Assembly: GCF_030817475.1 (NCBI RefSeq)
Contig: NZ_JAUSZJ010000002.1
Span: 3,202,001 to 3,266,000, forward strand
Reading direction: 5' to 3'
From: Streptomyces sp. V2I9
Lineage (GTDB): Bacteria; Actinomycetota; Actinomycetes; Streptomycetales; Streptomycetaceae
DNA length: 64,000 bases
Part shown: in pieces, positions 34,459 to 43,271 of the stretch
Layout: every line of letters starts with the position of its first letter
How positions within the stretch are numbered: the stretch's first letter is position 1
Position numbers and translations under genes: made by a program
The notes under the pieces: model-generated
The model's input: only the letters and a program-made list of their open reading frames with translations
The model's database searches: none
Told to the model about the DNA's origin: nothing

Positions 34459-37400
34459 GTGAGCAGCAGGCCGTCCCGAGGCACTGCTCGCCTCGCAGCC
34501 ATACTCGATGCCCTTCCTGACGGGCTGCTGCTCGTCAACTGCAACGGCACCGTCGTCAACGCCAACTCCATCGCCCTCGACATGTTCGAGACTCCGGGCA
34601 CGGCGCTCGTCGGTCGCGGACTGCTCGATCTGCTGCCGGAGTTCGACTCCCGGCTGATTCCGGGGTCGATGCGCCGGCCCGAGAACACGGACGAGCAGGG
34701 CAGGACCAAGCCGACGCGGATGACCGCGCGGCGTACGGACGGCCACGAGTACCCGGTCGAGGTCACCAGCGCGAGCCTCGACAGCGGCCAGGCCGCGTAC
34801 AACGACATCCACTCCAGCTACACCGGCGACGAGCTCCTCATGATCGTCGTACGGGATCTCTCCGGCACCGTCGACACCGAGGCGGAGCTGGCCCGTTCGC
34901 AGCGGCAGACCGAGATGATCCTGCGGGCCGCGTCCGAGGGCGTCGTCGGTACGGACACCGAAGGGCGCGTCGTCCTCGTCAACCCCGCCGCCGCGCAGAT
35001 CCTCGGCTTCCGGGCCAGCGATCTCGGCGGCCAGGAGCTGCACCCGCTGGTCCTGCACTCGCGGGCGGAGGGCGAGCCGTTCCCGTACGAGGACTCCCCG
35101 CTCGCCGACACGCTCAGGTCGGGGCGCAAGCACCGGGTGCGCGGGCAGGTGCTGTGGTCCAAGAGCGGCGCGCAGGTGCCGGTGGACCTGACGACCGCGC
35201 CGGTACGGGACGGGGACCAGCTCGTCGGCGCGGTGATGACGTTCACCGACCGCCGCCCGTACGAGGAGTTGTCGGCGCAGCACAAGAGTGTCGTCGCCGA
35301 GCTGACCACGAGTCACTCCGCCGAGGTCACCGCGCTCAAGGAGGCGCACGCCGCCGAACTGGAGGCGTTGGAGGAGGCGCACGCCGCCGAGATCGCCGAC
35401 CGGAGCGAGCGGTACGCCGCCGAGATCGAGGGACAGGCCGAGCTGCTCGCGTCCCTGGGCGCCCGGCACGCCCAGCTCACCGCCGTCCTCGGCGGTTCGC
35501 TGCGCGGGCCCCTGGAGGAGCTGCGCGGCGAGCTGTCCACGCTCGCCTCCGACCCGGCCGGGCAGCTGTGGCCCGAGGCCAACCAGATCCTGCACCACCT
35601 CGCCGCCGGGTACGCCCGGATGACCACGCTCGTCGACAACGTCCTCGGCTTCCAGCGCCTGGACGCCGGCACGGAGGGTCTGCACAAGGCCCCCGCCCTG
35701 GTCGAGGGGATCGTGAAGGGCGGGATCGACGGGGCGGTCGAGTTGATCGGCCCCGGTCGCGCCCAGTTCGCCGTGCACGCCCCGCCGATCGAGGCCGAGG
35801 TCGACGCGCGTCAGCTGGCCACCGCCATCGCCCACCTCGTCGCGGACGTCTGCGGGGTCGACTCGACCGGCAAGACGCGGGCCGTCCCCGGCGGCGGCTA
35901 TGTCGACTCCACCGTCGTCGTGGCCGCCGCCCAGCGCGGGGACGCCGTACGGATCGAGGTGCGCGGCCCGTACGCCGGGGGCGACCCGGTGCACGAGCCG
36001 ATCGTGCGCGGCATCGTCCAGGCGCACGGCGGGGTGCTCCAGACACACGAGATGCCGGGGATGAGCGGCAGCGCGTACATCCTCGACGTGCCCATCGGCG
36101 CGGCGTCCGGCACGATCGCGCCCCCGGAGTCGGACGGCGACGGCCGGGCTCCGGGGTCAGCCGTCGCGTCGGCCCCCTCCTCGTCGCCCGAGGGCCTTGG
36201 CGCACCGGGGGTGACCAGCGGCGGCCGGCGCCGGGCGCGCCGGTCCTCCACCGACGCGTTCCTGGACGCCCCCGGCGGTACGCCGGAGGGCGGCGGGGAC
36301 CACGCGACCGGGGCCGTGTCTCCCGCCCCCGACGACCGTCCGAACGCCGAGCCGACCGGACGGCGGCGGGCCCGCCGTGGGCCGGCCGCGCCCGAGGAGC
36401 AGGCTCCCGAGCTGATCCCGGCCCAGCAGGGCGAGGGCTCCGGGCGTCGGCGCGGCCGGCCCAGCCCGGCCGAGGCTGCCCCCGGAACCGCTCCGGGAGA
36501 GGCCGCCGCGCAGGAGCGTCAGGAACCGCAGCCGCACCGGAGCGCGCTGGCCCTGGCCCCCGCCGCCCCTTCCGGGCCGTCCGAGGGGGCGGTCGTCACC
36601 GCTGCCGAGAACGCCCAGGGCGGTGGCCGTCCTCAGCTCGGGCAGACCGTGCCGCCCCAGGGCGTCCCGGTGGACCCGCAGCAGCCGGTTCCGCCCACCG
36701 GGCGGCGGGCCCGCCGGGAGGGCGAGAACCTCGCCCTCCCCGCCTTGGCATCCGGCAGCGGCGGCCCCGAGAGCGGGTCCGACCCGGAACCGTCCCAGCC
36801 CGGAGGCCGGCGGGCCCGGCGCGCGCTGGCCGCCGCCCAGGAGCGCACGGCCGCCGATGCCGGCCCGCGGACCGCCTTCGCCCTCCCCCCGGCCGACGCC
36901 GACCGGGCTCCGGCCGCACCCGATGCCCCGATGGACCCCGCCCGGGGGACGAGCGCGCACCACGCGCGTACCGCACCGGAGACCGGCTACACACCTCCCC
37001 CGGCGCACCCCGTCGTCCCGTCGCCCGCCGGTCCGCAGACGGACGGAGCACCGGGACAGGGCACCCCCGCCCACGGGACCGCCGGACTCGGGTCCGCGGA
37101 GGGCCCACCCGCAGAGCCGCGCGCCGCCGGGGCGACGGCGCCCGCCCCCGGCCGACCCGACACCGGTGTACCGCCGGTTCCGGGCGCGGCTCCGGACCCC
37201 GCGCCGTGGGGCGACACCGAGCAGAACGCCCGCACCGGCGCCGAGCGCACCCCCGGTACCGGCGTCGGCCCGACCGCGCACACCACCGGCACCGCGTCCG
37301 TCGCCGTTCCGTCGGGGCACCCGGCCGACGGTGAGGCGGGCGTGCCGGGCGCGGACGCGCGGCGGCAGCCACTGCCGGCCGAGGAGCCGATGCCGGAGGG

Positions 37401-38733
37401 CGTCCACCCCGACTCGACGCAGGGACGGGCGTTCAGCGTGCGGACGCTGGGCCAGGGCGTGCCGTTCGCCCAGCACCTCGCGCATCAGCAGAACCAGCCG
37501 TATCAGGGCGTCGGTGGGGCCGGCCGGCGGCGCAAGCTCGCCGCCCCGCCGGAGGGCGACCGCACCCCGGAACGGCCGGGCGGCCGGCAGCTCCCGCCGC
37601 AGCAGCCCGGATCGCCGCAGGAACAGCCGGGTGGTTCTGCCGCGCCCACTGCGCCGTCCGCACCTCAGCAGACCCCGCCCCGGGCCCCATCCGCGTCTCC
37701 GGCTCCGAGTCAGAACCACGGTCTGTCCCAGGGGCAGAGTCACGGGCAGGCCCCGTTCCCGGCGCAGGAGACCGTCCAGCCGGACCCGTCAGGGCACCCG
37801 CGAGCGGGTCAGGGCCAGCCGGCCCAGGGCTCCGGCCCCGGCATCGCCTACGGGGAGGGGCAGCTCATCGCGGCTCCCGTCGCCGAGGGGCGCGCGTACG
37901 CCATCGGGGCGCCCGACGAGGGGGCCGAGGGACCCGAGCCGCTGGACGGGCCCGGAGGGGCGGTCGAGGTCGCCAACCGGCCGCACCCGCGCCCGATGGA
38001 CGACGAGCTGCCGCCCGAGCCGCTGGACAACCCGCGCCGCTTGCTGGTCTGGCCCGCCCCCGACGTACCGACGCAGCAGGCGCTCAGCGACCGCGGCTAC
38101 CGTCCGGTGATCGTGAACTCCCGTGAGGAGGTCGACGCCCAGATCGCCGCGTTCCCCGCCGCGCTCTTCGTCGATCCGCTGACCGGCCCCATCACCCGTA
38201 CCGCGTTGCAGTCGCTGCGCCAGGCGGCCGTGGCGGCCGAGGTCCCGGTGCTGGTCACCGCCGGTCTGGGGCAGGCGTCCCGAGAAGCCGCCTACGGGGC
38301 CGACCCGGCCGTCCTCCTCAAGGCGCTGGCCCCGCGCGACAGCGAACAGCACCCTCCACGCGTGCTCCTGATCGAGGAGCACGAGGAGATCGCGGTGGCC
38401 CTGACGCAGACCCTGGAGCGGCGCGGGATGCAGGTGGCCCGCGCCGCGACGGACAGCGAAGCCGTGGACCTCGCCGGCCGGATGCGGCCGAACCTGGTGG
38501 TCATGGACCTGATGCAGGTACGTCGTCGGCGCGCCGGGATCATCGACTGGCTGCGGGCCAACGGGCAGTTGAACCGCACCCCGCTGGTCGTCTACACCTC
38601 CGCCGGGATGGACCCGGCGGAGCTGCCACGGCTCGAATCGGGGGAAACCGTCCTCTTCCTCGCGGAGCGGTCCACCAGCGACGAGGTCCAGTCGCGGATC
38701 GTCGACCTGTTGGCGAAGATCGGCACCAACTGA
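34459..38733 (+). CDS. Large PAS-PAS-kinase-like protein with disordered linker and C-terminal receiver
   Basis: 1,424 residues, no membrane span. PAS domains lie at about 8-125 (LDALPDGLLLVNCNGTVVNA) and 150-265 (AASEGVVGTDTEGRVVLVNP), a coiled coil at about 270-345 with EAHAAE(L/I) repeats, then a DHp-like segment (LGGSLRGPLEELRGELSTLA) in which the usual His is absent, and a HATPase-like region (ARQLATAIAHLVADVCG) lacking clear N and G boxes. A 600-residue Pro/Gly/Ala linker carries at least five basic patches of RRRARR type. The end holds a degenerate receiver (about 1190-1290) and a fuller one (about 1300-1424) with Asp1350 in VVMDL. GTG 34459 has a GGGAGGA site. Probably a scaffold or pseudokinase; function unknown. 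Confidence 0.85.
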   Translation: MSSRPSRGTARLAAILDALPDGLLLVNCNGTVVNANSIALDMFETPGTALVGRGLLDLLPEFDSRLIPGSMRRPENTDEQGRTKPTRMTARRTDGHEYPVEVTSASLDSGQAAYNDIHSSYTGDELLMIVVRDLSGTVDTEAELARSQRQTEMILRAASEGVVGTDTEGRVVLVNPAAAQILGFRASDLGGQELHPLVLHSRAEGEPFPYEDSPLADTLRSGRKHRVRGQVLWSKSGAQVPVDLTTAPVRDGDQLVGAVMTFTDRRPYEELSAQHKSVVAELTTSHSAEVTALKEAHAAELEALEEAHAAEIADRSERYAAEIEGQAELLASLGARHAQLTAVLGGSLRGPLEELRGELSTLASDPAGQLWPEANQILHHLAAGYARMTTLVDNVLGFQRLDAGTEGLHKAPALVEGIVKGGIDGAVELIGPGRAQFAVHAPPIEAEVDARQLATAIAHLVADVCGVDSTGKTRAVPGGGYVDSTVVVAAAQRGDAVRIEVRGPYAGGDPVHEPIVRGIVQAHGGVLQTHEMPGMSGSAYILDVPIGAASGTIAPPESDGDGRAPGSAVASAPSSSPEGLGAPGVTSGGRRRARRSSTDAFLDAPGGTPEGGGDHATGAVSPAPDDRPNAEPTGRRRARRGPAAPEEQAPELIPAQQGEGSGRRRGRPSPAEAAPGTAPGEAAAQERQEPQPHRSALALAPAAPSGPSEGAVVTAAENAQGGGRPQLGQTVPPQGVPVDPQQPVPPTGRRARREGENLALPALASGSGGPESGSDPEPSQPGGRRARRALAAAQERTAADAGPRTAFALPPADADRAPAAPDAPMDPARGTSAHHARTAPETGYTPPPAHPVVPSPAGPQTDGAPGQGTPAHGTAGLGSAEGPPAEPRAAGATAPAPGRPDTGVPPVPGAAPDPAPWGDTEQNARTGAERTPGTGVGPTAHTTGTASVAVPSGHPADGEAGVPGADARRQPLPAEEPMPEGVHPDSTQGRAFSVRTLGQGVPFAQHLAHQQNQPYQGVGGAGRRRKLAAPPEGDRTPERPGGRQLPPQQPGSPQEQPGGSAAPTAPSAPQQTPPRAPSASPAPSQNHGLSQGQSHGQAPFPAQETVQPDPSGHPRAGQGQPAQGSGPGIAYGEGQLIAAPVAEGRAYAIGAPDEGAEGPEPLDGPGGAVEVANRPHPRPMDDELPPEPLDNPRRLLVWPAPDVPTQQALSDRGYRPVIVNSREEVDAQIAAFPAALFVDPLTGPITRTALQSLRQAAVAAEVPVLVTAGLGQASREAAYGADPAVLLKALAPRDSEQHPPRVLLIEEHEEIAVALTQTLERRGMQVARAATDSEAVDLAGRMRPNLVVMDLMQVRRRRAGIIDWLRANGQLNRTPLVVYTSAGMDPAELPRLESGETVLFLAERSTSDEVQSRIVDLLAKIGTN

Positions 38734-38741
38734 GCACACGC

Positions 38742-38787
38742 AACGGGGCGGGGGCGGTACGGAATTCCGTACCGCCCCCGCCCCGTT
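38742..38787. terminator. Perfect 46-base palindrome, bidirectional terminator
   Basis: Arms 38742-38764 and 38765-38787 are exact inverted repeats centred on GGAATTCC, between the convergent PAS/receiver and fadD genes. Confidence 0.9.
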
Positions 38788-38822
38788 TCACACCGCGCTG
38801 CCCTCTTCCACTCCGCCCGCCC

Positions 38823-38838
38823 TGTTTCACGTGAAACA
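38823..38838. promoter_or_regulatory. parS centromere site (ParB binding)
   Basis: TGTTTCACGTGAAACA is the full 16-base consensus recognised by chromosomal ParB. Streptomyces carry about twenty such sites around oriC; this one is intergenic, as most are. It implies the window lies in the origin-proximal core. Confidence 0.95.
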
Positions 38839-38853
38839 GGGCGGCTCGGACGG

Positions 38854-40506
38854 TCAGAGCTGGGTGACGTCCAACTCGCCCTCGGCGTACTGCTTGCGGA
38901 TCACCTTCTTGTCGAACTTGCCCACGCTCGTCTTCGGCACGGCGGGGATCACCGACCAGCGCTCCGGCAGCTGCCACTTGGCGATGCCCTGATCGGCGAG
39001 GAACGCCTTCAGCGCCTCGTAGTCGACGCCGGTGGCGTCCTCCTTGAGGACGACGGTCGCCAGGGGCCGCTCGCCCCACTTCTCGTCCGGCACGGCGACG
39101 ACGGCCGCCTCCGCGACCTCCGGGTGGGCCATCAGCGCGTTCTCCAGTTCGACGCTGGAGATCCATTCGCCGCCCGACTTGATGACGTCCTTGGCCCGGT
39201 CGGTGAGCGTCAGGTAGCCATCGGCGCTGATCACGCCGACGTCGCCGGTCTTCAGCCAGCCGTCCTCGCTGAACTTGTCCTCGGGCCGCAGGTGCTCGCC
39301 GTCCGCTCCGCCGTAGTAGGCGGCGGCGATCCAGGGGCCCCGGACCTCCAGCTCACCGGCCGACGCGCCGTCCCACGGCAGGTGCTCGCCGGCCGGGCCG
39401 ACCAGCCGCCCTTCGACACCGGCGGGGAAGCGGCCCTGGGTAACCCGGTAGGGCCACTGCTCCTCGACGCCCAGCCCCGCGGGCGGGTGGGCCATCGTGC
39501 CGAGCGGCGAGGTCTCCGTCATGCCCCAGGCGTGGCAGAGCCGGACGCCGAGCTTGTCGTACGCCTCCATCAGCGAGGGCGGACAGGCCGCGCCGCCGAT
39601 GGTCACGTTGGCCATGGAGGAGAGGTCGCGCGGGTTGGCGGTGACCTCGGCGAGGAGGCCCTGCCAGATGGTGGGGACCGCGGCCGCGTGCGTCGGGCGC
39701 TCGCGCTCGATCATCTCGGCGAGCGGGCCTGGCTGGAGGAAACGGTCCGGCATGAGCATGTTGACGCCGGTCATGAACGTGGCGTGCGGCAGCCCCCACG
39801 CGTTCACGTGGAATTGCGGGACGACCACCAGGGTCGTGTCCTTGTCGGTGAGCCCCATCGACTCGGTCATGTTGACCTGCATCGAGTGCAGGTAGATCGA
39901 GCGGTGCGAGTAGACGACGCCCTTGGGGTCGCCCGTGGTGCCGGAGGTGTAGCACATGGCCGCGGCCTGGCGCTCGTCCAGCTCCGGCCAGTCGAACGTG
40001 GTGGGGCGGTCCGCGATCAATTCCTCGTACTCGTGCACGCGCGGCGTGACGTCGGCGAGGGCCGAGCGGTCGCCGGGGCCGGAGACGACGATGTGCTCGA
40101 TGCCCGGCAGGTGGGGCAGCAGCGGAACGAGGAGCGGAAGCAGCGAACCGTCGACGATGACGACCTTGTCGTCGGCGTGGTTGACGATCCATGCGAGCTG
40201 TTCTGCGGGCAGCCGGAGGTTGAGGGTGTGGAGGACGGCTCCCATGGAGGGGATGGCGAGGTAGGCCTCGACGTGGACCGAGTTGTTCCACATGAGGGTC
40301 GCCACCCGCTGGTCGCCGTCGACGCCCAGCTCGTCGCGGAGGGCGTTGGCCAGCCGGGTGGCGCGCTGCCCGATCTCGGCGAAGGTGATGCGGTGCGGCT
40401 CGGGTTCGCCGGTCCAGGTCGTGACCTGCGACTTCCCATGGATCGTCATCCCGTGGCGCAGGATGCGGGTGACAGTCAGCGGTACGTCCTGCATGGTGCT
40501 CAGCAC
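38854..40506 (-). CDS. Long-chain fatty acid-CoA ligase (AMP-binding)
   Basis: 550 residues of the adenylate-forming superfamily. Motifs: [18 protein letters not shown] (A3), [13 protein letters not shown] (A5), [20 protein letters not shown] (A8) and the C-terminal [11 protein letters not shown] (A10 Lys). The WISS sequence after the A8 region and a medium/long-chain acyl pocket suggest a FadD-type ligase that activates fatty acids for beta-oxidation. GTG 40506 is used because GGAGG lies five bases upstream; ATG 40494 is the alternative. A dyad at 40558-40575 upstream may be an operator. Confidence 0.9.
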   Translation of the reverse strand: MLSTMQDVPLTVTRILRHGMTIHGKSQVTTWTGEPEPHRITFAEIGQRATRLANALRDELGVDGDQRVATLMWNNSVHVEAYLAIPSMGAVLHTLNLRLPAEQLAWIVNHADDKVVIVDGSLLPLLVPLLPHLPGIEHIVVSGPGDRSALADVTPRVHEYEELIADRPTTFDWPELDERQAAAMCYTSGTTGDPKGVVYSHRSIYLHSMQVNMTESMGLTDKDTTLVVVPQFHVNAWGLPHATFMTGVNMLMPDRFLQPGPLAEMIERERPTHAAAVPTIWQGLLAEVTANPRDLSSMANVTIGGAACPPSLMEAYDKLGVRLCHAWGMTETSPLGTMAHPPAGLGVEEQWPYRVTQGRFPAGVEGRLVGPAGEHLPWDGASAGELEVRGPWIAAAYYGGADGEHLRPEDKFSEDGWLKTGDVGVISADGYLTLTDRAKDVIKSGGEWISSVELENALMAHPEVAEAAVVAVPDEKWGERPLATVVLKEDATGVDYEALKAFLADQGIAKWQLPERWSVIPAVPKTSVGKFDKKVIRKQYAEGELDVTQL

Positions 40507-40557
40507 GGCGTCCTCCCGGGGGCGCTACGCGGCAGTAAGGTTGCGCTGATTCTGCGC

Positions 40558-40575
40558 ACATACCACGCGGTATGT
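40558..40575. promoter_or_regulatory. Inverted repeat upstream of the CoA-ligase gene
   Basis: ACATACCACGCGGTATGT: seven-base arms around a four-base centre, about 50 bases before the start codon. TetR-type fatty-acid regulators bind sites of this size; no regulator gene is adjacent. Confidence 0.5.
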
Positions 40576-40651
40576 CACTACTCGCGGGAAAAAATTCCTG
40601 TCCGGGTCCGTGTGGCGCCTTCTGGGGCGGGGCGGGGCCGACGGGTCGCGG

Positions 40652-41209
40652 TCAGCGGACCGGTGTCAGCTCCGGGTCCTCACGGAGCTTGCCGAGGGCG
40701 CGGGAGACGGCGCTCTTGACCGTACCGATCGACACCCCGAGCACCTCCGCCGTCTGGGCCTCGCTCAGATCCTCGTAGTAGCGCAGGACGACCATCGCGC
40801 GCTGGCGGTCCGGAAGCTTCAGCACCGCCCGCCACATCGCGTCGTGCAGCGTCTGCCGCTCGGCCGGGTCGGGCGCGGGGACGACCTCCCGCTCGGGCAG
40901 TTCCTCGCAGGCGAACTCGTCGACCTTGCGCTTGCGCCACTGCGAGGTGCGGGTGTTCAGCAGGGCCCGGCGGACATAGCCGTCCAGCGCCCGGTGGTCC
41001 TCGATCCGCTCCCACGCCACGTACGTCTTGGCGAGCGCGGTCTGCAGCAGGTCCTCCGCGTCGCACGGGTTCGCGGTGAGCGAGCGCGCGGTGCGCAGCA
41101 GGACCGGTCCCCGCTCCCGTACGTACGAGGAGAACGACGCGTACGGGGCGTGGCCGGCGGCGGTGGCAGAGGCTGCCCTGGAGGCGCCCGTGCAGACTGG
41201 CGTGGTCAT
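40652..41209 (-). CDS. SigE-family ECF RNA polymerase sigma factor
   Basis: 185 residues. Region 2: FSSYVRERGPVLLRTARSLT, DAEDLLQTALAKTYVAWERI; region 4: LPDRQRAMVVLRYYEDLSEA, QTAEVLGVSIGTVKSAVSRA. This is the actinobacterial SigE-family ECF type (a family name, not the envelope-stress SigE). ATG 41209 with a GGAG site is preferred; the frame is open to GTG 41296. No anti-sigma gene follows; the next gene downstream on the minus strand is the CoA ligase. The signal is unknown. Confidence 0.88.
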   Translation of the reverse strand: MTTPVCTGASRAASATAAGHAPYASFSSYVRERGPVLLRTARSLTANPCDAEDLLQTALAKTYVAWERIEDHRALDGYVRRALLNTRTSQWRKRKVDEFACEELPEREVVPAPDPAERQTLHDAMWRAVLKLPDRQRAMVVLRYYEDLSEAQTAEVLGVSIGTVKSAVSRALGKLREDPELTPVR

Positions 41210-41573
41210 GCACTCCACGCTAGGAGCGGGGGCCGCCGAGGGGATCGCCCCCAGGTCCCGAAGCTCCGTCCGCCTCAGGTTGTAGGAGAGGGACACCCCT
41301 CACCTCCTCCAGGTGGACGAGGCCGCGCACCGCCGTCAGGGTCCGCCCCCGAGACCGCTCCGGGACGGAGCCGCCACCGCCCGGCCGGCCGCGCCGATCC
41401 CCTGTCCCGACCTCGGTACGCCCGGACCTGCGGCGAGCGGGGCCTCACACCCCCCGAGGATGCGGGGCGAGCCCGAGCACGGCCGCCCCCGACCGTCCCG
41501 GCAACCGCCCCCGCACGCGCATCTTTCCGAGCGGCCCATCAGCTCTCGCTCTCAGCTCCACCCCTTCCCTTCT

Positions 41574-41589
41574 TCGAACGTGTGTACGA
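41574..41589. promoter_or_regulatory. LexA (SOS) box-like sequence before the primase-polymerase gene
   Basis: TCGAACGTGTGTACGA differs at one base from the actinobacterial SOS consensus TCGAAC-N4-GTTCGA and ends ten bases before the start codon, where LexA binding would block transcription. Confidence 0.55.
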
Positions 41590-41599
41590 AAATAGCCGC

Positions 41600-42508
41600 A
41601 TGGCCATCATCGACCGGCAGACCCCGACCCTGGCCCTCGCCCACGCCCTGGCCGCTGCCGAGCGCGGCCTCCCCGTCTTCCCCCTCTCCGCCACCAAGGT
41701 CCCCGCCCTGCGCTCCCCCCACCGCGACGGGCAGCGCCCGGCGCACTGCCGGGGCGAATGCGGCCTGCCGGGGCACGGGGTGCACGACGCCACCACCGAT
41801 CCCTCGGCCGTACGCGCCCTCTTCGCCGCCGCCCCGCGGGCCACCGGCTACGGCATCGCCTGCGGACGCGCCCCGCACCGTCTCATCGGCATCGACCTGG
41901 ACGTCGACCCGGCGTACGGAAGCGACGCGGCCGGCTCGCTCCGACAGCTGGCCCTCCAGCACCTGTTCACCATCCCGCCGACGGTCACGGTGCTCACCCC
42001 GAGCGGCGGCCGCCACCTCTGGCTGACCGGCCCCGCCGACGCGACGGTCCCTAACTCCGCCGGCCGCCTCGCCCCTGGCATCGACATCCGCGGCAGCGGC
42101 GGCTACCTGGTCGGCCCCGGCTCGGTCACCGCCCACGGCCACTACCGCCTGGCACCGGGCACCGCCCACCTCACCCCGGCCCCCTGCCCCCGCGCCCTGC
42201 TCCGCCTCCTCACCCAGCCCCGGCGCACGGCCGCACCCTCGGCCACCGCGGGCACCCCCCACGCTCCGGGCCGCAGGGGCGAGGGCCTGGTCCAGTTCGT
42301 CCTGGCCGCCCACAAGGGCCAGCGCAACACCCGCCTGTTCTGGGCGGCCTGCCGTGCGTACGAGCACGGCTTCGGCGACGCCCTGGCGGACGCCCTCACC
42401 GCCGCGGCCGTCCGCACCGGCCTCCCGGAAGACGAGGCGCGCGCCGCGATCGCCTCGGCGGCGAGGCTGACCTCGGGACGGGACGGGGAAGCGAACGGCG
42501 CGGCCTGA
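41600..42508 (+). CDS. Bifunctional DNA primase/polymerase (AEP, Prim-Pol domain)
   Basis: 302 residues. The archaeo-eukaryotic-primase Prim-Pol domain covers about 15-205: GLPVFPLSATKVPALR, GYGIACGRAPHRLIGIDLDVD with the metal-binding Asp pair, TVTVLTPSGGRHLWLTGP with the catalytic Ser-x-His-like GGRH, and APGIDIRGSGGYLVGPGS. The C-terminal 80 residues (VLAAHKGQRNTRLFWAACRA) match the small helical domain seen in other actinobacterial copies. Such enzymes prime or bypass damage without a helicase. ATG 41600 has no strong ribosome site. An SOS-like box just upstream suggests damage induction. Confidence 0.9.
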   Translation: MAIIDRQTPTLALAHALAAAERGLPVFPLSATKVPALRSPHRDGQRPAHCRGECGLPGHGVHDATTDPSAVRALFAAAPRATGYGIACGRAPHRLIGIDLDVDPAYGSDAAGSLRQLALQHLFTIPPTVTVLTPSGGRHLWLTGPADATVPNSAGRLAPGIDIRGSGGYLVGPGSVTAHGHYRLAPGTAHLTPAPCPRALLRLLTQPRRTAAPSATAGTPHAPGRRGEGLVQFVLAAHKGQRNTRLFWAACRAYEHGFGDALADALTAAAVRTGLPEDEARAAIASAARLTSGRDGEANGAA

Positions 42509-42590
42509 CGACCCGAGACCGGGAGCCGGGGGGCCAGCACCCGGAAGAAATGAGGTGCGGCCGACCCCCACCCTGCGGCGATACTCCGGC

Positions 42591-43031
42591 ATGAGCAGAA
42601 TCGCGCAGGTCATCGTCCTGGCGACGTACGCGGACGAGGTCATGGAACCCCTGACCCGCCCGGACGCTTCGCGCAGCTGGCAAGGCCACTTCCGGCCCCT
42701 GGACCTGTTCGTCGGCGGCTGGGTCATCGAGTTCGACCGGGTGGGCCCGCGCTCCGGACTCCTCGACCACCTCGCATCGCTTCCCTGGCCGAACCCGGAG
42801 CGGGTGCAGGTGCTGATCCACGACGAGGAGGACGACTGCTTCGGGCTGTGGATGATCCACGACGGCAGCCTGGTCGAGATACCGCTCCCCCGCACGCAGC
42901 GCTACCACGCCCAGTCGCCCCCCGACGAGGAGTTCGCCCCGAGTCCGGGGTACCTGTGGCGAACGGACACGGGCACCGACGTCCCCACGGGCCTCGCACC
43001 GGAACGCCGGGACCCGCGTCCGGCCTGGTAG
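42591..43031 (+). CDS. Hypothetical protein, 146 residues
   Basis: An acidic soluble protein: MSRIAQVIVLATYADEVMEP, WQGHFRPLDLFVGGWVIEFD, LPWPNPERVQVLIHDEEDDC, FGLWMIHDGSLVEIPLP. It has one domain with predicted mixed alpha/beta content and several Trp. I do not recognise the family with certainty; similar small proteins are conserved in streptomycetes. It converges on tRNA-Ser(TGA), with which it shares a terminator hairpin. Confidence 0.75.
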   Translation: MSRIAQVIVLATYADEVMEPLTRPDASRSWQGHFRPLDLFVGGWVIEFDRVGPRSGLLDHLASLPWPNPERVQVLIHDEEDDCFGLWMIHDGSLVEIPLPRTQRYHAQSPPDEEFAPSPGYLWRTDTGTDVPTGLAPERRDPRPAW

Positions 43032-43055
43032 CGCGGGCGGGCGGCGTGCAACGAA

Positions 43056-43092
43056 GGCGGCCCCCGACCAAAACTGCTGGTCGGGGGCCGTC
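43056..43092. terminator. Terminator of tRNA-Ser(TGA), bidirectional
   Basis: 15-bp stem with one G-T pair, arms 43056-43070 and 43078-43092, seven-base loop. Confidence 0.85.
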
Positions 43093-43098
43093 TTATGG

Positions 43099-43185
43099 CG
43101 GTGGGTGTGGGATTTGAACCCACGGTGACATCGCTGCCACGACGGTTTTCAAGACCGTTCCCTTAGGCCGCTCGGGCAACCCACC
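43099..43185 (-). tRNA. tRNA-Ser (anticodon TGA)
   Basis: 87-base type-II tRNA: acceptor GGTGGGT/ACCCACC, G discriminator, long variable arm, anticodon loop CTTGAAA between ACGGT and ACCGT. With the CGA and GCT genes it is the third serine tRNA in the window. Confidence 0.97.
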
Positions 43186-43271
43186 CCGCGTCGGCGGGTC
43201 CGTCGCTGTGCAAGCCGATGGGCCGTCAGGCCCGTGTGGGGCCGGTTCGACGCGTGGGACAGCCTAGCCGG

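Noticed and set aside
36157..37743. Minus-strand open frames opposite the disordered linker of the PAS/receiver protein
   Set aside because: Gly/Arg-rich shadow; codon bias supports the plus strand.
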